Source: an uncultured Gammaproteobacteria bacterium (lineage in GTDB: Bacteria > Pseudomonadota > Gammaproteobacteria > Ga0077536). Taken from it: 56,230 nt of DNA. The notes below the pieces were generated by a model that had not been told where the DNA came from, made no database searches, and worked only from the letters and a program-made list of their open reading frames with translations. The stretch lies in NCBI GenBank assembly GCA_938075585.1, contig CALJHG010000003.1:1-56230 (forward strand), in the 5' to 3' direction. How positions within the stretch are numbered: the stretch's first letter is position 1; every line of letters starts with the position of its first letter. Positions 1 through 8,897 of this stretch are shown here, piece by piece. Position numbers and translations under genes: made by a program.

Positions 1-2
1 CA

Positions 3-170
3 AAGAAAAAAGCAAGCGCTAAAAAAACCGTTGTTAAAAAACCCGTAACAAAGAAAAAAGCAGCCGCTAAAAAAACCGTTGTCAAAAAACCCGTAACAAA
101 GAAAACAGCAAGCGCTAAAAAAACCGTTGTCAAAAAACCCGTAACAAAGAAAACAGCAAGCGCTAAAAAA
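3..170 (+). repeat. 48-bp in-frame tandem repeat (about 3.5 copies)
   Basis: Copies begin at 3, 51, 99 and 147. Each is 48 bp and encodes 16 residues of the pattern KK(K/T)A(S/A)AKKTVVKKPVT. Copies differ at only a few bases, so the array looks recently expanded. The last copy is partial and runs into a diverged basic segment. The array probably continues left of the window. Confidence 0.9.
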
Positions 171-740
171 ACTGCCTCGAAGGAACAGATAGTCGCAAAA
201 AAACTTACCAGAAAAAAATCACGTAGTTCTTTTAAAGCGAACCTGGCGCAAGCAGTCCAAAGTAAGACCGAGAAAATTACAAATGCAAAGGGATTTTCGC
301 GAGGAAAAGGGTTAGATTTAGATAAGATAGAACTCCCTAGCGGCTACAGACCGACAGCGGAAGAGGAGCATATGAACCCATCCCAACTGCTCTATTTTCG
401 TAATAAGCTTCTTGCGATGCGCGAAGAACTTATTGGAGAGTCTGAGCAAACCATTCTCGGCCTGAAAAGTGAGACTCGTGATATTGGTGATGACGCTGAA
501 CGAGCAAGTCGGGAAACAGAAAATATTTTAGAGCTCAGAAACCGAGACAGAGATCGGAAAATGCTGGCAAAAGTCGGTGCAGCGCTTCGTCGTATCGAAG
601 AAGGAACCTACGGCATATGTGAAGACACAGACGAGCCTATTCCTGTGGCAAGACTAGATGCTCGCCCACAAACGACACTCACCTACGATGCCCAAGAGCG
701 AAGAGAAATGCTCCAACGGCAATATAGAAGTGAGCGATAG
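3..740 (+). CDS. dksA: DksA-family RNA polymerase-binding regulator with Lys/Ala-rich N-terminal tail (5' end outside window)
   Basis: The frame is open from the window edge and runs without a stop into the DksA domain that begins at the ATG at 372. DksA binds the RNA polymerase secondary channel and, with ppGpp, tunes rRNA and amino-acid promoters. The coiled-coil core is clear from 372 on: the tip has DDAERAS where E. coli has DPVDRAA, followed by ELRNRDRDRK. The zinc finger is degenerate: only one of four cysteines remains (GICEDTDEP), as in zinc-independent DksA proteins. Upstream lie at least 123 extra residues, first 16-residue repeats of the type KKTVVKKPVTKKTASA, then a basic linker ending PSGYRPTAEEEH. 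The tail resembles histone H1-like or AlgP-like DNA-binding tails. A start at 372 alone would leave a shorter protein, but the uninterrupted reading frame argues for one long protein. The true start is not visible. Confidence 0.85.
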   Translation, partial: KKKASAKKTVVKKPVTKKKAAAKKTVVKKPVTKKTASAKKTVVKKPVTKKTASAKKTASKEQIVAKKLTRKKSRSSFKANLAQAVQSKTEKITNAKGFSRGKGLDLDKIELPSGYRPTAEEEHMNPSQLLYFRNKLLAMREELIGESEQTILGLKSETRDIGDDAERASRETENILELRNRDRDRKMLAKVGAALRRIEEGTYGICEDTDEPIPVARLDARPQTTLTYDAQERREMLQRQYRSER

Positions 741-753
741 TAATCATATAGGT

Positions 754-3700
754 TTACGCGTTCTCTTGGTAATCCCACTGTCGCCATGCATCTAAAAGAG
801 GGAAATATAATCCGAGCTTTATTGGTCCCGGATTTATATTATGCATGATATTCGCATAGTGATTTAACTTTGATTTATAACGCTGCTCCTCCGAGTCTAA
901 GTATTCAGATAACCCACCCCCTGAGTGAGCACCCGTCTTATAATCGATGATCCAACGCACACCCGCACTGTCAATAAAGGTCCTATCTAACACGGCGGTC
1001 TGTAATGAGCCGTCTGCCAGCTCGCAAGACAAAACCAATTCAGAGTCAGCCAGTATATGGTCTTCGGAAAAGATCCAACTCCCTCTTTCACTGAATAACG
1101 AGGTTTCTAGAGCCTTCATGACTGATTTGACCGCAAAAACTAAGTCATTATTAGCAACGCCGAGCGACTTTAGCTGATTTTTGGCGAAAGGTTCGGCTGC
1201 TTCAATTAATCTATCAAGTGACCTCCTCCTGAGCATATTTTTACTTAATAGCTCTAACATTCGATGGATAACCGTCCCAATCTGCTTAGCTAAATCACTT
1301 GCCCAGTCGAACTCTATTGATTCATCATGACGCGGGTTGATCGCCTTATAATATTGATTGTAGTCAGGTAGTGTCTCTGGAACCGCCCTAACCACCCGGA
1401 GGTTTCGGTCTTCCTGAGCACGATCCTGTATTTCCACCGCGGAAATCCATTTTTTTTCAGCTGATTCATCAAACACCGGACCTAATGTTGGCCACAGTAA
1501 CGCCAGGAGCGATCCTGCGCTAGGCTTCCAGACTTGATTTTTTTTATCTTTATTAGCATGACCAAGCAGATATACTTTTGTCTTCGCTCTAGTAAGGACA
1601 ACATAAAGTAACCTAGCTAGTTCCGCTTGCTTCGCGCGGGAATCAGAGTAATGCAAATAATCATAAAGTTTATTCTCCGTGTTCGGTGCGCCGATAGGCG
1701 CAAGCAATAACGTTGGTAAATTCGATTCTCCGTAGTTCTGCTGCCAATGCAAGAGAGGCTTCGTTCCAGGTCTCACACCAGAGCCTAAACCCGGAATAAT
1801 GACGTGCTCAAACTCGAGGCCCTTGGCCTGATGCATAGTCATAACCTCAATTGAATCACCGTGAATATGGGCTTTGCCTTCTGAATAATGATGCGCCACG
1901 GCAGAGCGAAGTCTCTGCGGCGTGAGCAAAATACCCTCAGCTTCCAGGCGAGCCAATATAGTGAAAAACTTTTTAGCATCAGATAGACTCTGCTCTCCAC
2001 GAAATATTGACGGTCCCCCTAGTGCTAGCCAACATTCCTGAACTACTCGACTAAAAGGTTTCTCCGCGCTTTCCGCCATCGCAAGGTTAAAAATCGAGCA
2101 AAGTCGTGCTACTCGATTTCCCTGCTCTCCTGATACTAGATTTTGCTCAACCGATAGACCAAGTGCATCTAAAAAAGTAGAACACATTACTGAAAGCTGA
2201 TGTAAAGTCTGAAGACTTAAACCGGCCCATGGCGCTCTTAGTAAAGCCAACCAAGCCATCCTATCGCCCAAATGCTTCAAAGCATTAGTCAGAGACGTTA
2301 GATCTTTGATCACCGGTCTACTTTCCAGTAACTCAAGTTCGCGATTAGATACACTTATTTTTGCGGAAATCAGCTGACGTGAGATCTGCTTTAAATGTGC
2401 TCTACTGCGAACTAGTATCGCGATCGATGCTCCAGGGCTGTGTTCTCGAATAGATGTAATTATTTTAACTACCTGATCGGCTTCATTTTTTTCACTTTTC
2501 TCAAAAAAAGGGTAGAAAGAAAATGGATTTCCGCTCTCAACGCGACTAGCTTTCTGCGCTTCAAAGTAATTTTCACTTTGCCCTGCCTCTCGAACTATCA
2601 GCGGAATTATTGTGTTCACCCAGTGCACTAGCGAACCTTGCGAGCGAAAATTTACGGACAATGATAATAATTCTACACTCATATTCCCGATAAAACCGGC
2701 ATCTGCGACCTGCTTGAACAAACCAACTTCGCTCTGCCGAAATCTATAAATAGACTGCATCGGATCACCAACTAAAAATATACTTTTCTGTCCACCATCC
2801 ATCCAACCGGCAATTAAACGACGTACTAATTCAAACTGGGTCACCGAGGTATCCTGAAACTCATCGATTAGGAGATGATTTATTTGGTAGTCCAAACTTA
2901 GTGCTAAATCCGTTGGTTTATCCTCATCTCCTAGTGCGTCCAAGGCGGCCATAGAAAAAGCGGTAAAGTCGGTACGGCCAGTACGATCAGACAAAACTAT
3001 GAAATGAGCTGCAGCTAAAAGTAATAGCTTGACTAGCGAATCAGTTATTTCCCAGTCTTTTTCACCGTAAACGTCAAGCGGTAAAGCTAGGATTTCTCTT
3101 AACGGGCTGGCCTGTGTCACTAAAGTATTCACAACATGTGTCCATCTCTCCTTCATTTGTTTAGCATCTTGTGGGTGCTTAGTTGGAAAGCCGATCTTGA
3201 TATTCGCAGATTTTCTGAGAGCGCCAGCTTTAGTCATAAATAATTCCAGCATAGTTTGCCACTGCCGCAAATCTGCTTGTTTATGAGTAGGAAAAGACTT
3301 TATTTGAGAAAGGTAACTATCTTGTAAATTGCCGGCAGCATATTTGACAAGGCTTAACATCTCACTCTTTGTAGATTCATCTAATTGGTCTGATATTAAT
3401 GCCAGTTTTGAACTAACGAACTCACTATACCCCTTCTTGAAAGCAATTCTGTCCTGCGTTTTAGTTACAAAACTTAACCACTGATCCCTTTTAGGGAGCA
3501 TCTCAGCTATTAAGCCTTCTAACTTACCCCAATCGTTGTCAAAGTAAGCAAGAGCTTTCACAACCGTAGAGTTCATATCCGTCGCTCCAATCTCTTCACA
3601 TGCAGATCTCGCCGCTTGCTTATATAGTCGTGAGCGACTGAAATTATCTTCAATAGTTGTGAGTCCTGCCATACCAGACATCATAGGCATCTGTCTTACG

Positions 3701-4074
3701 ATGTTTCGACACAAGGCATCAATGGTCAACACTCTTAGTCGGGACGGGTGACGAATAAGATCCCATCCCCTTCGTTGATCGTTCTCTAACGCGATGACTG
3801 CCAGCTCATAGGTATCTCGATCAACCTGCTCTATTGGAGGAACTCCTGACTTGGCAGTTAATAAGGCTTCGGTAACCCGATCTCGCATTTCTTGCGCGGC
3901 CTTCCGAGTAAACGTTACGGCGACGATCTCCTCAGGATGTTCTGCTACCCCTAGTAAACGCAAAAATCGACGTATGAGCACCGTAGTCTTACCTGAGCCC
4001 GCTGGTGCTCTCACTAAAAATGATCGACTAGGGTCAAGCGCAGTCTGACGAACAGCGAGGTCTTCCAAAATCAT
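754..4074 (-). CDS. addA: AddA-type UvrD/RecB helicase-nuclease
   Basis: This is a UvrD-like superfamily 1 helicase fused to a C-terminal RecB-type nuclease, 1106 residues. It would be the motor subunit that resects double-strand breaks for RecA loading. Walker A is seen near residue 24 (RAPAGSGKTTVLIRR), motif Ia as VAVTFTRKAAQEM, the DEFQDT motif for ATP hydrolysis, and helicase motif VI as LARLLYVVLTRAK. The nuclease motif WIIDYKTG lies near the C-terminus. Its start codon overlaps the addB stop by 4 bp (ATGA), so the two are translationally coupled. Its 3' end converges on the DksA gene with only 13 bp between stops. Family assignment is firm; the choice between AddA and other RecB-like helicases rests on the neighbour. 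Confidence 0.88.
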   Translation of the reverse strand: MILEDLAVRQTALDPSRSFLVRAPAGSGKTTVLIRRFLRLLGVAEHPEEIVAVTFTRKAAQEMRDRVTEALLTAKSGVPPIEQVDRDTYELAVIALENDQRRGWDLIRHPSRLRVLTIDALCRNIVRQMPMMSGMAGLTTIEDNFSRSRLYKQAARSACEEIGATDMNSTVVKALAYFDNDWGKLEGLIAEMLPKRDQWLSFVTKTQDRIAFKKGYSEFVSSKLALISDQLDESTKSEMLSLVKYAAGNLQDSYLSQIKSFPTHKQADLRQWQTMLELFMTKAGALRKSANIKIGFPTKHPQDAKQMKERWTHVVNTLVTQASPLREILALPLDVYGEKDWEITDSLVKLLLLAAAHFIVLSDRTGRTDFTAFSMAALDALGDEDKPTDLALSLDYQINHLLIDEFQDTSVTQFELVRRLIAGWMDGGQKSIFLVGDPMQSIYRFRQSEVGLFKQVADAGFIGNMSVELLSLSVNFRSQGSLVHWVNTIIPLIVREAGQSENYFEAQKASRVESGNPFSFYPFFEKSEKNEADQVVKIITSIREHSPGASIAILVRSRAHLKQISRQLISAKISVSNRELELLESRPVIKDLTSLTNALKHLGDRMAWLALLRAPWAGLSLQTLHQLSVMCSTFLDALGLSVEQNLVSGEQGNRVARLCSIFNLAMAESAEKPFSRVVQECWLALGGPSIFRGEQSLSDAKKFFTILARLEAEGILLTPQRLRSAVAHHYSEGKAHIHGDSIEVMTMHQAKGLEFEHVIIPGLGSGVRPGTKPLLHWQQNYGESNLPTLLLAPIGAPNTENKLYDYLHYSDSRAKQAELARLLYVVLTRAKTKVYLLGHANKDKKNQVWKPSAGSLLALLWPTLGPVFDESAEKKWISAVEIQDRAQEDRNLRVVRAVPETLPDYNQYYKAINPRHDESIEFDWASDLAKQIGTVIHRMLELLSKNMLRRRSLDRLIEAAEPFAKNQLKSLGVANNDLVFAVKSVMKALETSLFSERGSWIFSEDHILADSELVLSCELADGSLQTAVLDRTFIDSAGVRWIIDYKTGAHSGGGLSEYLDSEEQRYKSKLNHYANIMHNINPGPIKLGLYFPLLDAWRQWDYQENA

Positions 4075-6638
4075 GGGGCAACCTTACTTTCTAATTCGCC
4101 CGTAGCAACTTCTACTAGGGAGGACGCTCCTTGTTCACAGTAAGCACAGGTGTTCCTCTCATCTATTTGAGGGACGGCGATACCACCTAATATCTCTTCC
4201 GCAAGAATTTTTATATCTTGCTCCCAACGATTAGTCCACTCGTCCCAATCCTCCGCCGGAGGATCGCTAGCCGGAACCTCGATCCAGCGGGGCTTCACGG
4301 TATTTACATGTGCGAATGCGATACTAGTTGCAGAATATAAAGGATGAAAAATTGCGTACATCGGTAGCTGAGGTGCCGACAGTCGCGGCCCTACCCAATC
4401 ACTTCGGGAGCATGCTCCTGTTTTATAGTCAACAATACGAGTATCGCCACTTTCCAGTTGATCAATTCGATCGGGTTTTATTTTAACCGGCACTCCAAAA
4501 ATATTAACGGAAACTTTTTCCTCCTGCGATATGACACGAAATGGTCGTAACGTTAACTCAAAATCAGTCCACGCTTGAATCAATTCGATCAACCTACCGA
4601 TTTCTATCTTAAATAACTCAGTCTCTATAGATGTCGCGAAGTGATCCTTCTTAAGCTCTCCGTGTACTATCTGTTTCACGTATTCCAACTTTTCCTCCGA
4701 GGAAAATTTTTGAAGCGCGGATGAGGTTTTTAGTCCTCGCCAAAACGCGTTCATTACCCGATGGACTATCACTCCTTTTTCTCGGTGATTAATTCCTCGA
4801 ATCGGCTCAAAAACTGGCGTTGCACTTAAACGATGCAAAGCAAAAGCCTTAAACGGACACACGGCTTGATCGTAGAAAACAGCCACACCACCGACTAACG
4901 GTTGAGTAGAGTCAAGAGCCGGGCCAATGAAGTCAGAATACTCTTGAAGCTTTGCGGCGGGCTGATTCCAACTAGGAACAGTAAATCTCTGTATTTTTTC
5001 AGACTCAACTTTAGCAAGCTTTGGGAAAAATGGAGAAAAAGAAACTCGCTCATCTCCTTGGAACGTACTGTAACTAACGTGACGTTCTGTACCAAGCGCA
5101 GTAAGCATCGATATGACCGATTCTACATGCGTTTTATCGCTCACTGGGTTCAACCCGGGGATACCAAGGAGTCTCTGGCTGTTTATAGGTAGAAATGGTG
5201 TTCCCATACGCTCAGAGACGAAGGATTTGCTACTCGCATTCGCCACCCAAAGGTGAGTTGGATCTACAATAAAAGCATCATCTGTAGGCATAATGAAAAT
5301 ACCAGTGCTTTTCTCTCCAGCAAAAACTGTTGTTTGTTCTACATGTCTTTTCAAAATAGACAGTGCTTCTCCCCGAGTAACAAATTCCATTACAGCATCC
5401 AATGATATGACCTGATCGCAAACTCTACTCCAATGAACCTCCAAACTATTCCTTGAACTAGTTTTGTCTCTTAAACCGATTACTCCTACCGACCTTAGAA
5501 TCTTGTTAAAATGAGAGATCCAATACGAGAGACTGCTAACGCGAGGGCTAGTTAATAAAGCAGCTTCCACTGAACGGAAAAATTCTAATAAATATAAGCA
5601 ATCACCACTTTGTTCTAGACGATTTATAATTAGTGGTAGATCTAACTCGTAGCGGTTCTCATCCCGCAACCGCGCATCAAATACTGAGCGCTGGTGCTTC
5701 TCTTCATCAAACCCTTTTAAAAGGGGGTGACGAATCAATTCGCTTATGGTGTCCCATTTACACCGCGGCCTGACACCTAAGACTAGAAGTGCAATTTGAA
5801 TAGCTGGATAGCCACCTAATATGTCCCGGTATTTGGCAAAATATGGTATCTCGGGACTATCCCAAATTTGACCAAAAACATCCGCGCCACAGCGATGTAC
5901 TTCATCCGTATGACTCGAGAACGAATCGACACCAACCACCACGCGGGAGTCTCTATCACGTTCCCAAATGCTCTTAGCCCAAAGCATAGCCTCATGAAGC
6001 TCGTCCTCAAAAGAGTCGTATACGTGTGGAACAAAATTTGAGGTATCCAATCGATCATCTGCGGTCCAAAGAAACTTATCCTGATTCAGCCAGGATCTTA
6101 AAGTTGGCGAAGGACGGCGAAAGCCCTGAGCAATAAAATTGAGATCTTTAGTCATATGCTTCGAAAAAAATGTTGCTCGATCGATTGCACCTATTTTTTT
6201 CAATTCTTGGGAAAAACCCTCACTCCAACGCAAAAAAGCGTCGGCATCCGGAGGGCGGTTAATGGTCTCATCACTATTCCCAACCTGCCAAACGTTTTGT
6301 AGTTGCCAAGCGTGCTGCAACAGTTGAGCAATTATTTCGGGCGCACGTAACTGTTCTGATCCTTCACGTGACACAACACCAGCCCATACGGCTCGCTCTT
6401 GCTCTCTCGATAACAAAAAACAATCGCGTAATTCACTCTTAGGATCCAACGAGTCTAAAGCGAAGCTGTAATCAATCGCTTTGTCAAAAGTAACAATATC
6501 GGGCGCTCTCCAGGCCAACGCACCGCTAGATTTCCGACACCAGTTCATGGCGGAACTTAGTGCCTGCTGATGCGCTCGATTCTCAACAAGTATAGATTGT
6601 TTGGATCCTTCTAATTCGTCAAAAGAGTGGTAGTACAC
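4071..6638 (-). CDS. addB: AddB-like PD-(D/E)XK nuclease (AddAB partner)
   Basis: The protein has 855 residues, shorter than Bacillus AddB, in the range of the proteobacterial AddB-like DNA repair proteins. The C-terminal nuclease domain is recognised by VKIKPDRIDQ followed by RIVDYKTGA (about residues 710-740). AddB nucleases usually hold a 4Fe-4S cluster with one cysteine before and three after the nuclease core. Here I see AVCPFKAFALHRL and then CAYC (831 and 834), but the last expected cysteine is Ser840. The N-terminal helicase-like part is inactive in this family. It is the first gene of a two-gene operon with addA, overlapping it by 4 bp. A divergent or truncated AddB is the best reading. 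Confidence 0.8.
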   Translation of the reverse strand: MYYHSFDELEGSKQSILVENRAHQQALSSAMNWCRKSSGALAWRAPDIVTFDKAIDYSFALDSLDPKSELRDCFLLSREQERAVWAGVVSREGSEQLRAPEIIAQLLQHAWQLQNVWQVGNSDETINRPPDADAFLRWSEGFSQELKKIGAIDRATFFSKHMTKDLNFIAQGFRRPSPTLRSWLNQDKFLWTADDRLDTSNFVPHVYDSFEDELHEAMLWAKSIWERDRDSRVVVGVDSFSSHTDEVHRCGADVFGQIWDSPEIPYFAKYRDILGGYPAIQIALLVLGVRPRCKWDTISELIRHPLLKGFDEEKHQRSVFDARLRDENRYELDLPLIINRLEQSGDCLYLLEFFRSVEAALLTSPRVSSLSYWISHFNKILRSVGVIGLRDKTSSRNSLEVHWSRVCDQVISLDAVMEFVTRGEALSILKRHVEQTTVFAGEKSTGIFIMPTDDAFIVDPTHLWVANASSKSFVSERMGTPFLPINSQRLLGIPGLNPVSDKTHVESVISMLTALGTERHVSYSTFQGDERVSFSPFFPKLAKVESEKIQRFTVPSWNQPAAKLQEYSDFIGPALDSTQPLVGGVAVFYDQAVCPFKAFALHRLSATPVFEPIRGINHREKGVIVHRVMNAFWRGLKTSSALQKFSSEEKLEYVKQIVHGELKKDHFATSIETELFKIEIGRLIELIQAWTDFELTLRPFRVISQEEKVSVNIFGVPVKIKPDRIDQLESGDTRIVDYKTGACSRSDWVGPRLSAPQLPMYAIFHPLYSATSIAFAHVNTVKPRWIEVPASDPPAEDWDEWTNRWEQDIKILAEEILGGIAVPQIDERNTCAYCEQGASSLVEVATGELESKVAP

Positions 6639-6668
6639 GAATCATTTCACCATATAGGTAAACAGCAC

Positions 6669-7115
6669 CTAACGCGCATCTATCTTTGCCTTAATAAAAT
6701 CACCATGCGTCAGATTAAGTAAATCGCTGATTTTACGAATATAGTGCTCTTCATATTTGTCGACCCGACCGTCGGCGTACGCTACTTTCCATAGAAGTTG
6801 TACTAGCTCGCATTTTTTGTCACGGGAGAATTTTTCATTCACCTCAGACGTAAAATCATATAACGATATAGACTCGTCCACCGACTCATTGACTTCGTCA
6901 ATAAACTCTCTAACCTCTGCCACTTTTAGATTAGTAGCATTTACAACGGCATCACAAATAGTCGTCATCTCTGCGTCATCTACCTCTTTATCTGATCTAG
7001 CGATTTCTAACAACAAGGCAGTCGAGGCAAAGACTAGATCTTTCGTCGATTCGTCTTCATCTTTTTGAACTTCCCCATTCTCCGAACTAAAAATTTTTTT
7101 TAATTTGCCAAGCAT
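6669..7115 (-). CDS. TerB-family (tellurite-resistance-like) protein
   Basis: This is a 148-residue acidic helical protein. The pattern ALLLEIARSDKEVDDAE plus a second helical repeat LWKVAYADGRVDKYEE is characteristic of TerB/DjlA-like domains, in which paired acidic motifs (SDKEVDDAE, ADGRVDKYE) sit between helices and can bind metal. The first ~25 residues are a basic then acidic linker. TerB proteins are cytoplasmic or membrane associated; their molecular role is not settled. It lies 30 bp upstream of addB on the same strand, so co-transcription is possible. There is no tellurite operon around it, so a tellurite function should not be assumed. Confidence 0.8.
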   Translation of the reverse strand: MLGKLKKIFSSENGEVQKDEDESTKDLVFASTALLLEIARSDKEVDDAEMTTICDAVVNATNLKVAEVREFIDEVNESVDESISLYDFTSEVNEKFSRDKKCELVQLLWKVAYADGRVDKYEEHYIRKISDLLNLTHGDFIKAKIDAR

Positions 7116-7240
7116 AATGAATCTTCTACTCTGATTGTTTACAAAAAATAAAACTTGATTTGATGTATTCCTATCTTAATGATTTTATAACGCTCTGAAT
7201 ACTGCATTTAACCAAAGGCGTTTAGTGTAAACTTAAACAT

Positions 7241-7969
7241 ATGATAAGAATTCACACCACATCTAATCTTTCCGTAGGAACAAATATTTTGCTCGACGAA
7301 AACGCGAGCCACCATCTAAGAAACGTTTTAAAGACGCCACTGCATAGTCAAATTCAATTATTCAATGATGTAGGGCAGGTTTGCGAGGGAATGATCATCG
7401 AATTATCTCGCTCAATAGTGACAGTAAAATTGATGCAAGCCCTTGATATAAATACAGAATCTCCGCTAAATGTGACATTAGTGCAGAGTGTTTCTCGGGG
7501 TGACAGGATGGATTATACATTACAAAAATGTGTTGAATTAGGAGTAAACAAAATAATTCCTGTTATCAGCTCAAGGACGGTTGTACGTTTGGATGAAAGA
7601 AAAAAAACGAGTAGGTTGAGGCACTGGGCTGGCATAGTTAAACATGCAACTGAACAAAGTGGCCGCGTAAAAATCGCGGCATTAGAAAAAATAGAATCGT
7701 TAGAAAATTGGGCGAATATACCAACAGCAGGCGAAATAATGGTCTTAGACCCTATAGCTGGAACTTCTTTAGCCAAACATACTCTCAAGTCGACATCGGT
7801 TACGATAGTAGCGGGTCCCGAAGGCGGTTTTGCTAAAGACGAATTAGAACTTATAAAAAGGAAAAAGCAATCGACATCTGTGTCACTGGGACCTCGCACT
7901 CTCAGAAGCGAGACTGCTGCAGTTTGCGCGATTTCAATCTTGCAAGCCCTGTGGGGTGATTTAGCGTAA
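7241..7969 (+). CDS. rsmE: 16S rRNA (uracil1498-N3)-methyltransferase
   Basis: RsmE methylates N3 of U1498 in 16S rRNA using S-adenosylmethionine. The 242-residue protein shows an N-terminal PUA-like domain (HHLRNVLKTP) and the SPOUT trefoil-knot SAM site in VAGPEGGFAKDEL and LGPRTLRSETAA near the C-terminus. Length is normal for the family. It is divergent from the TerB-like gene, with a 125-bp AT-rich spacer holding both promoters, and is followed on the same strand by an alpha/beta hydrolase. Confidence 0.95.
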   Translation: MIRIHTTSNLSVGTNILLDENASHHLRNVLKTPLHSQIQLFNDVGQVCEGMIIELSRSIVTVKLMQALDINTESPLNVTLVQSVSRGDRMDYTLQKCVELGVNKIIPVISSRTVVRLDERKKTSRLRHWAGIVKHATEQSGRVKIAALEKIESLENWANIPTAGEIMVLDPIAGTSLAKHTLKSTSVTIVAGPEGGFAKDELELIKRKKQSTSVSLGPRTLRSETAAVCAISILQALWGDLA

Positions 7970-8024
7970 GTCAACTAGGACAAGAACTGTACTATCGAAC
8001 ACAAATGCAAAAAAGGTAAAGATA

Positions 8025-8810
8025 ATGCCTATAACAACGTTAGATGACTTAAGTATTTATTACAAACATAACAAAGCTGAGGCTAACTCAAAAACTAAAA
8101 AGGTGCTTTATATCCACGGAACTGGGTGCAATAGTAGTGTATTTCTACCTCACATGGAGCTCATGCAAGCATCAAGAGACACGATCGCAATAGATCTTCC
8201 GGGCCACGGTCGTTCTTCAGGCAAAGGATTCAGAGGGGTAGCCGATCATGCATATATTTGTAGCGAACTAATTAGGTCGATAGGTTGGACAGACTGTGTA
8301 GTGGCAGGACATTCTCTAGGCGGAGGAGTCGCATTAGCTCTGGCGTTAAGCAATCCCGAACAGGTGAGCGAACTAGTCATGATAGATAGTGGCGCCCGAC
8401 TACGAGTCAATCCAGCAACGATTAAATTAGCGAAACTTCGGGCCGCAGGACAAATTGCTACTGACCCCAATAATCGAATGGGATTTGCTAAGGCCGCCAG
8501 CACCAGTCTCGTTATCCAAACAAATCAATTGATGGCAGATTGTGATCCTAGAGTCACACTGCGCGATTGGATGGCGGACGATACATGCGACTTCATGGCC
8601 CGAATTAAAGACATTTGTATCCCCACCTTAGCTATTTGTGGGCGAGAAGATGAGCTAACGCCGATCAAGTATTCGGAGTACCTTGCCAAAACAATGCCAA
8701 ACTGTACGCTAAAAATTATCGAAGATGCCGGTCATTGGACATTTCTAGAACAACCTGATGTTTTCTTCGACTATGTGAATGAGTGGCTCTCGAAAATTGA
8801 GCGAAATTAA
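8025..8810 (+). CDS. alpha/beta-fold hydrolase
   Basis: A 261-residue cytoplasmic hydrolase of the alpha/beta fold. Visible landmarks are the oxyanion-side YIHGTGCNSSVF, the nucleophile elbow VAGHSLGGGVAL (catalytic Ser), the acid region ICGREDELTP and the catalytic His in DAGHWTFLEQP. A full triad is therefore present. There is no signal peptide. The substrate cannot be deduced; esters, lactones or C-C bonds are all possible. It sits between rsmE and argH on the same strand. Confidence 0.85.
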   Translation: MPITTLDDLSIYYKHNKAEANSKTKKVLYIHGTGCNSSVFLPHMELMQASRDTIAIDLPGHGRSSGKGFRGVADHAYICSELIRSIGWTDCVVAGHSLGGGVALALALSNPEQVSELVMIDSGARLRVNPATIKLAKLRAAGQIATDPNNRMGFAKAASTSLVIQTNQLMADCDPRVTLRDWMADDTCDFMARIKDICIPTLAICGREDELTPIKYSEYLAKTMPNCTLKIIEDAGHWTFLEQPDVFFDYVNEWLSKIERN

Positions 8811-8897
8811 TACGTTTAAAAATAAGATAATAAAGTCAACTTTTATCTGATATATACTAAGCTAAGCATGAACCTAGAATAATTGGGTGATCCGAAT

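Noticed and set aside
3-170. CRISPR-like repeat array
   Set aside because: The 48-bp units follow each other without spacers and encode an in-frame Lys/Ala-rich peptide.
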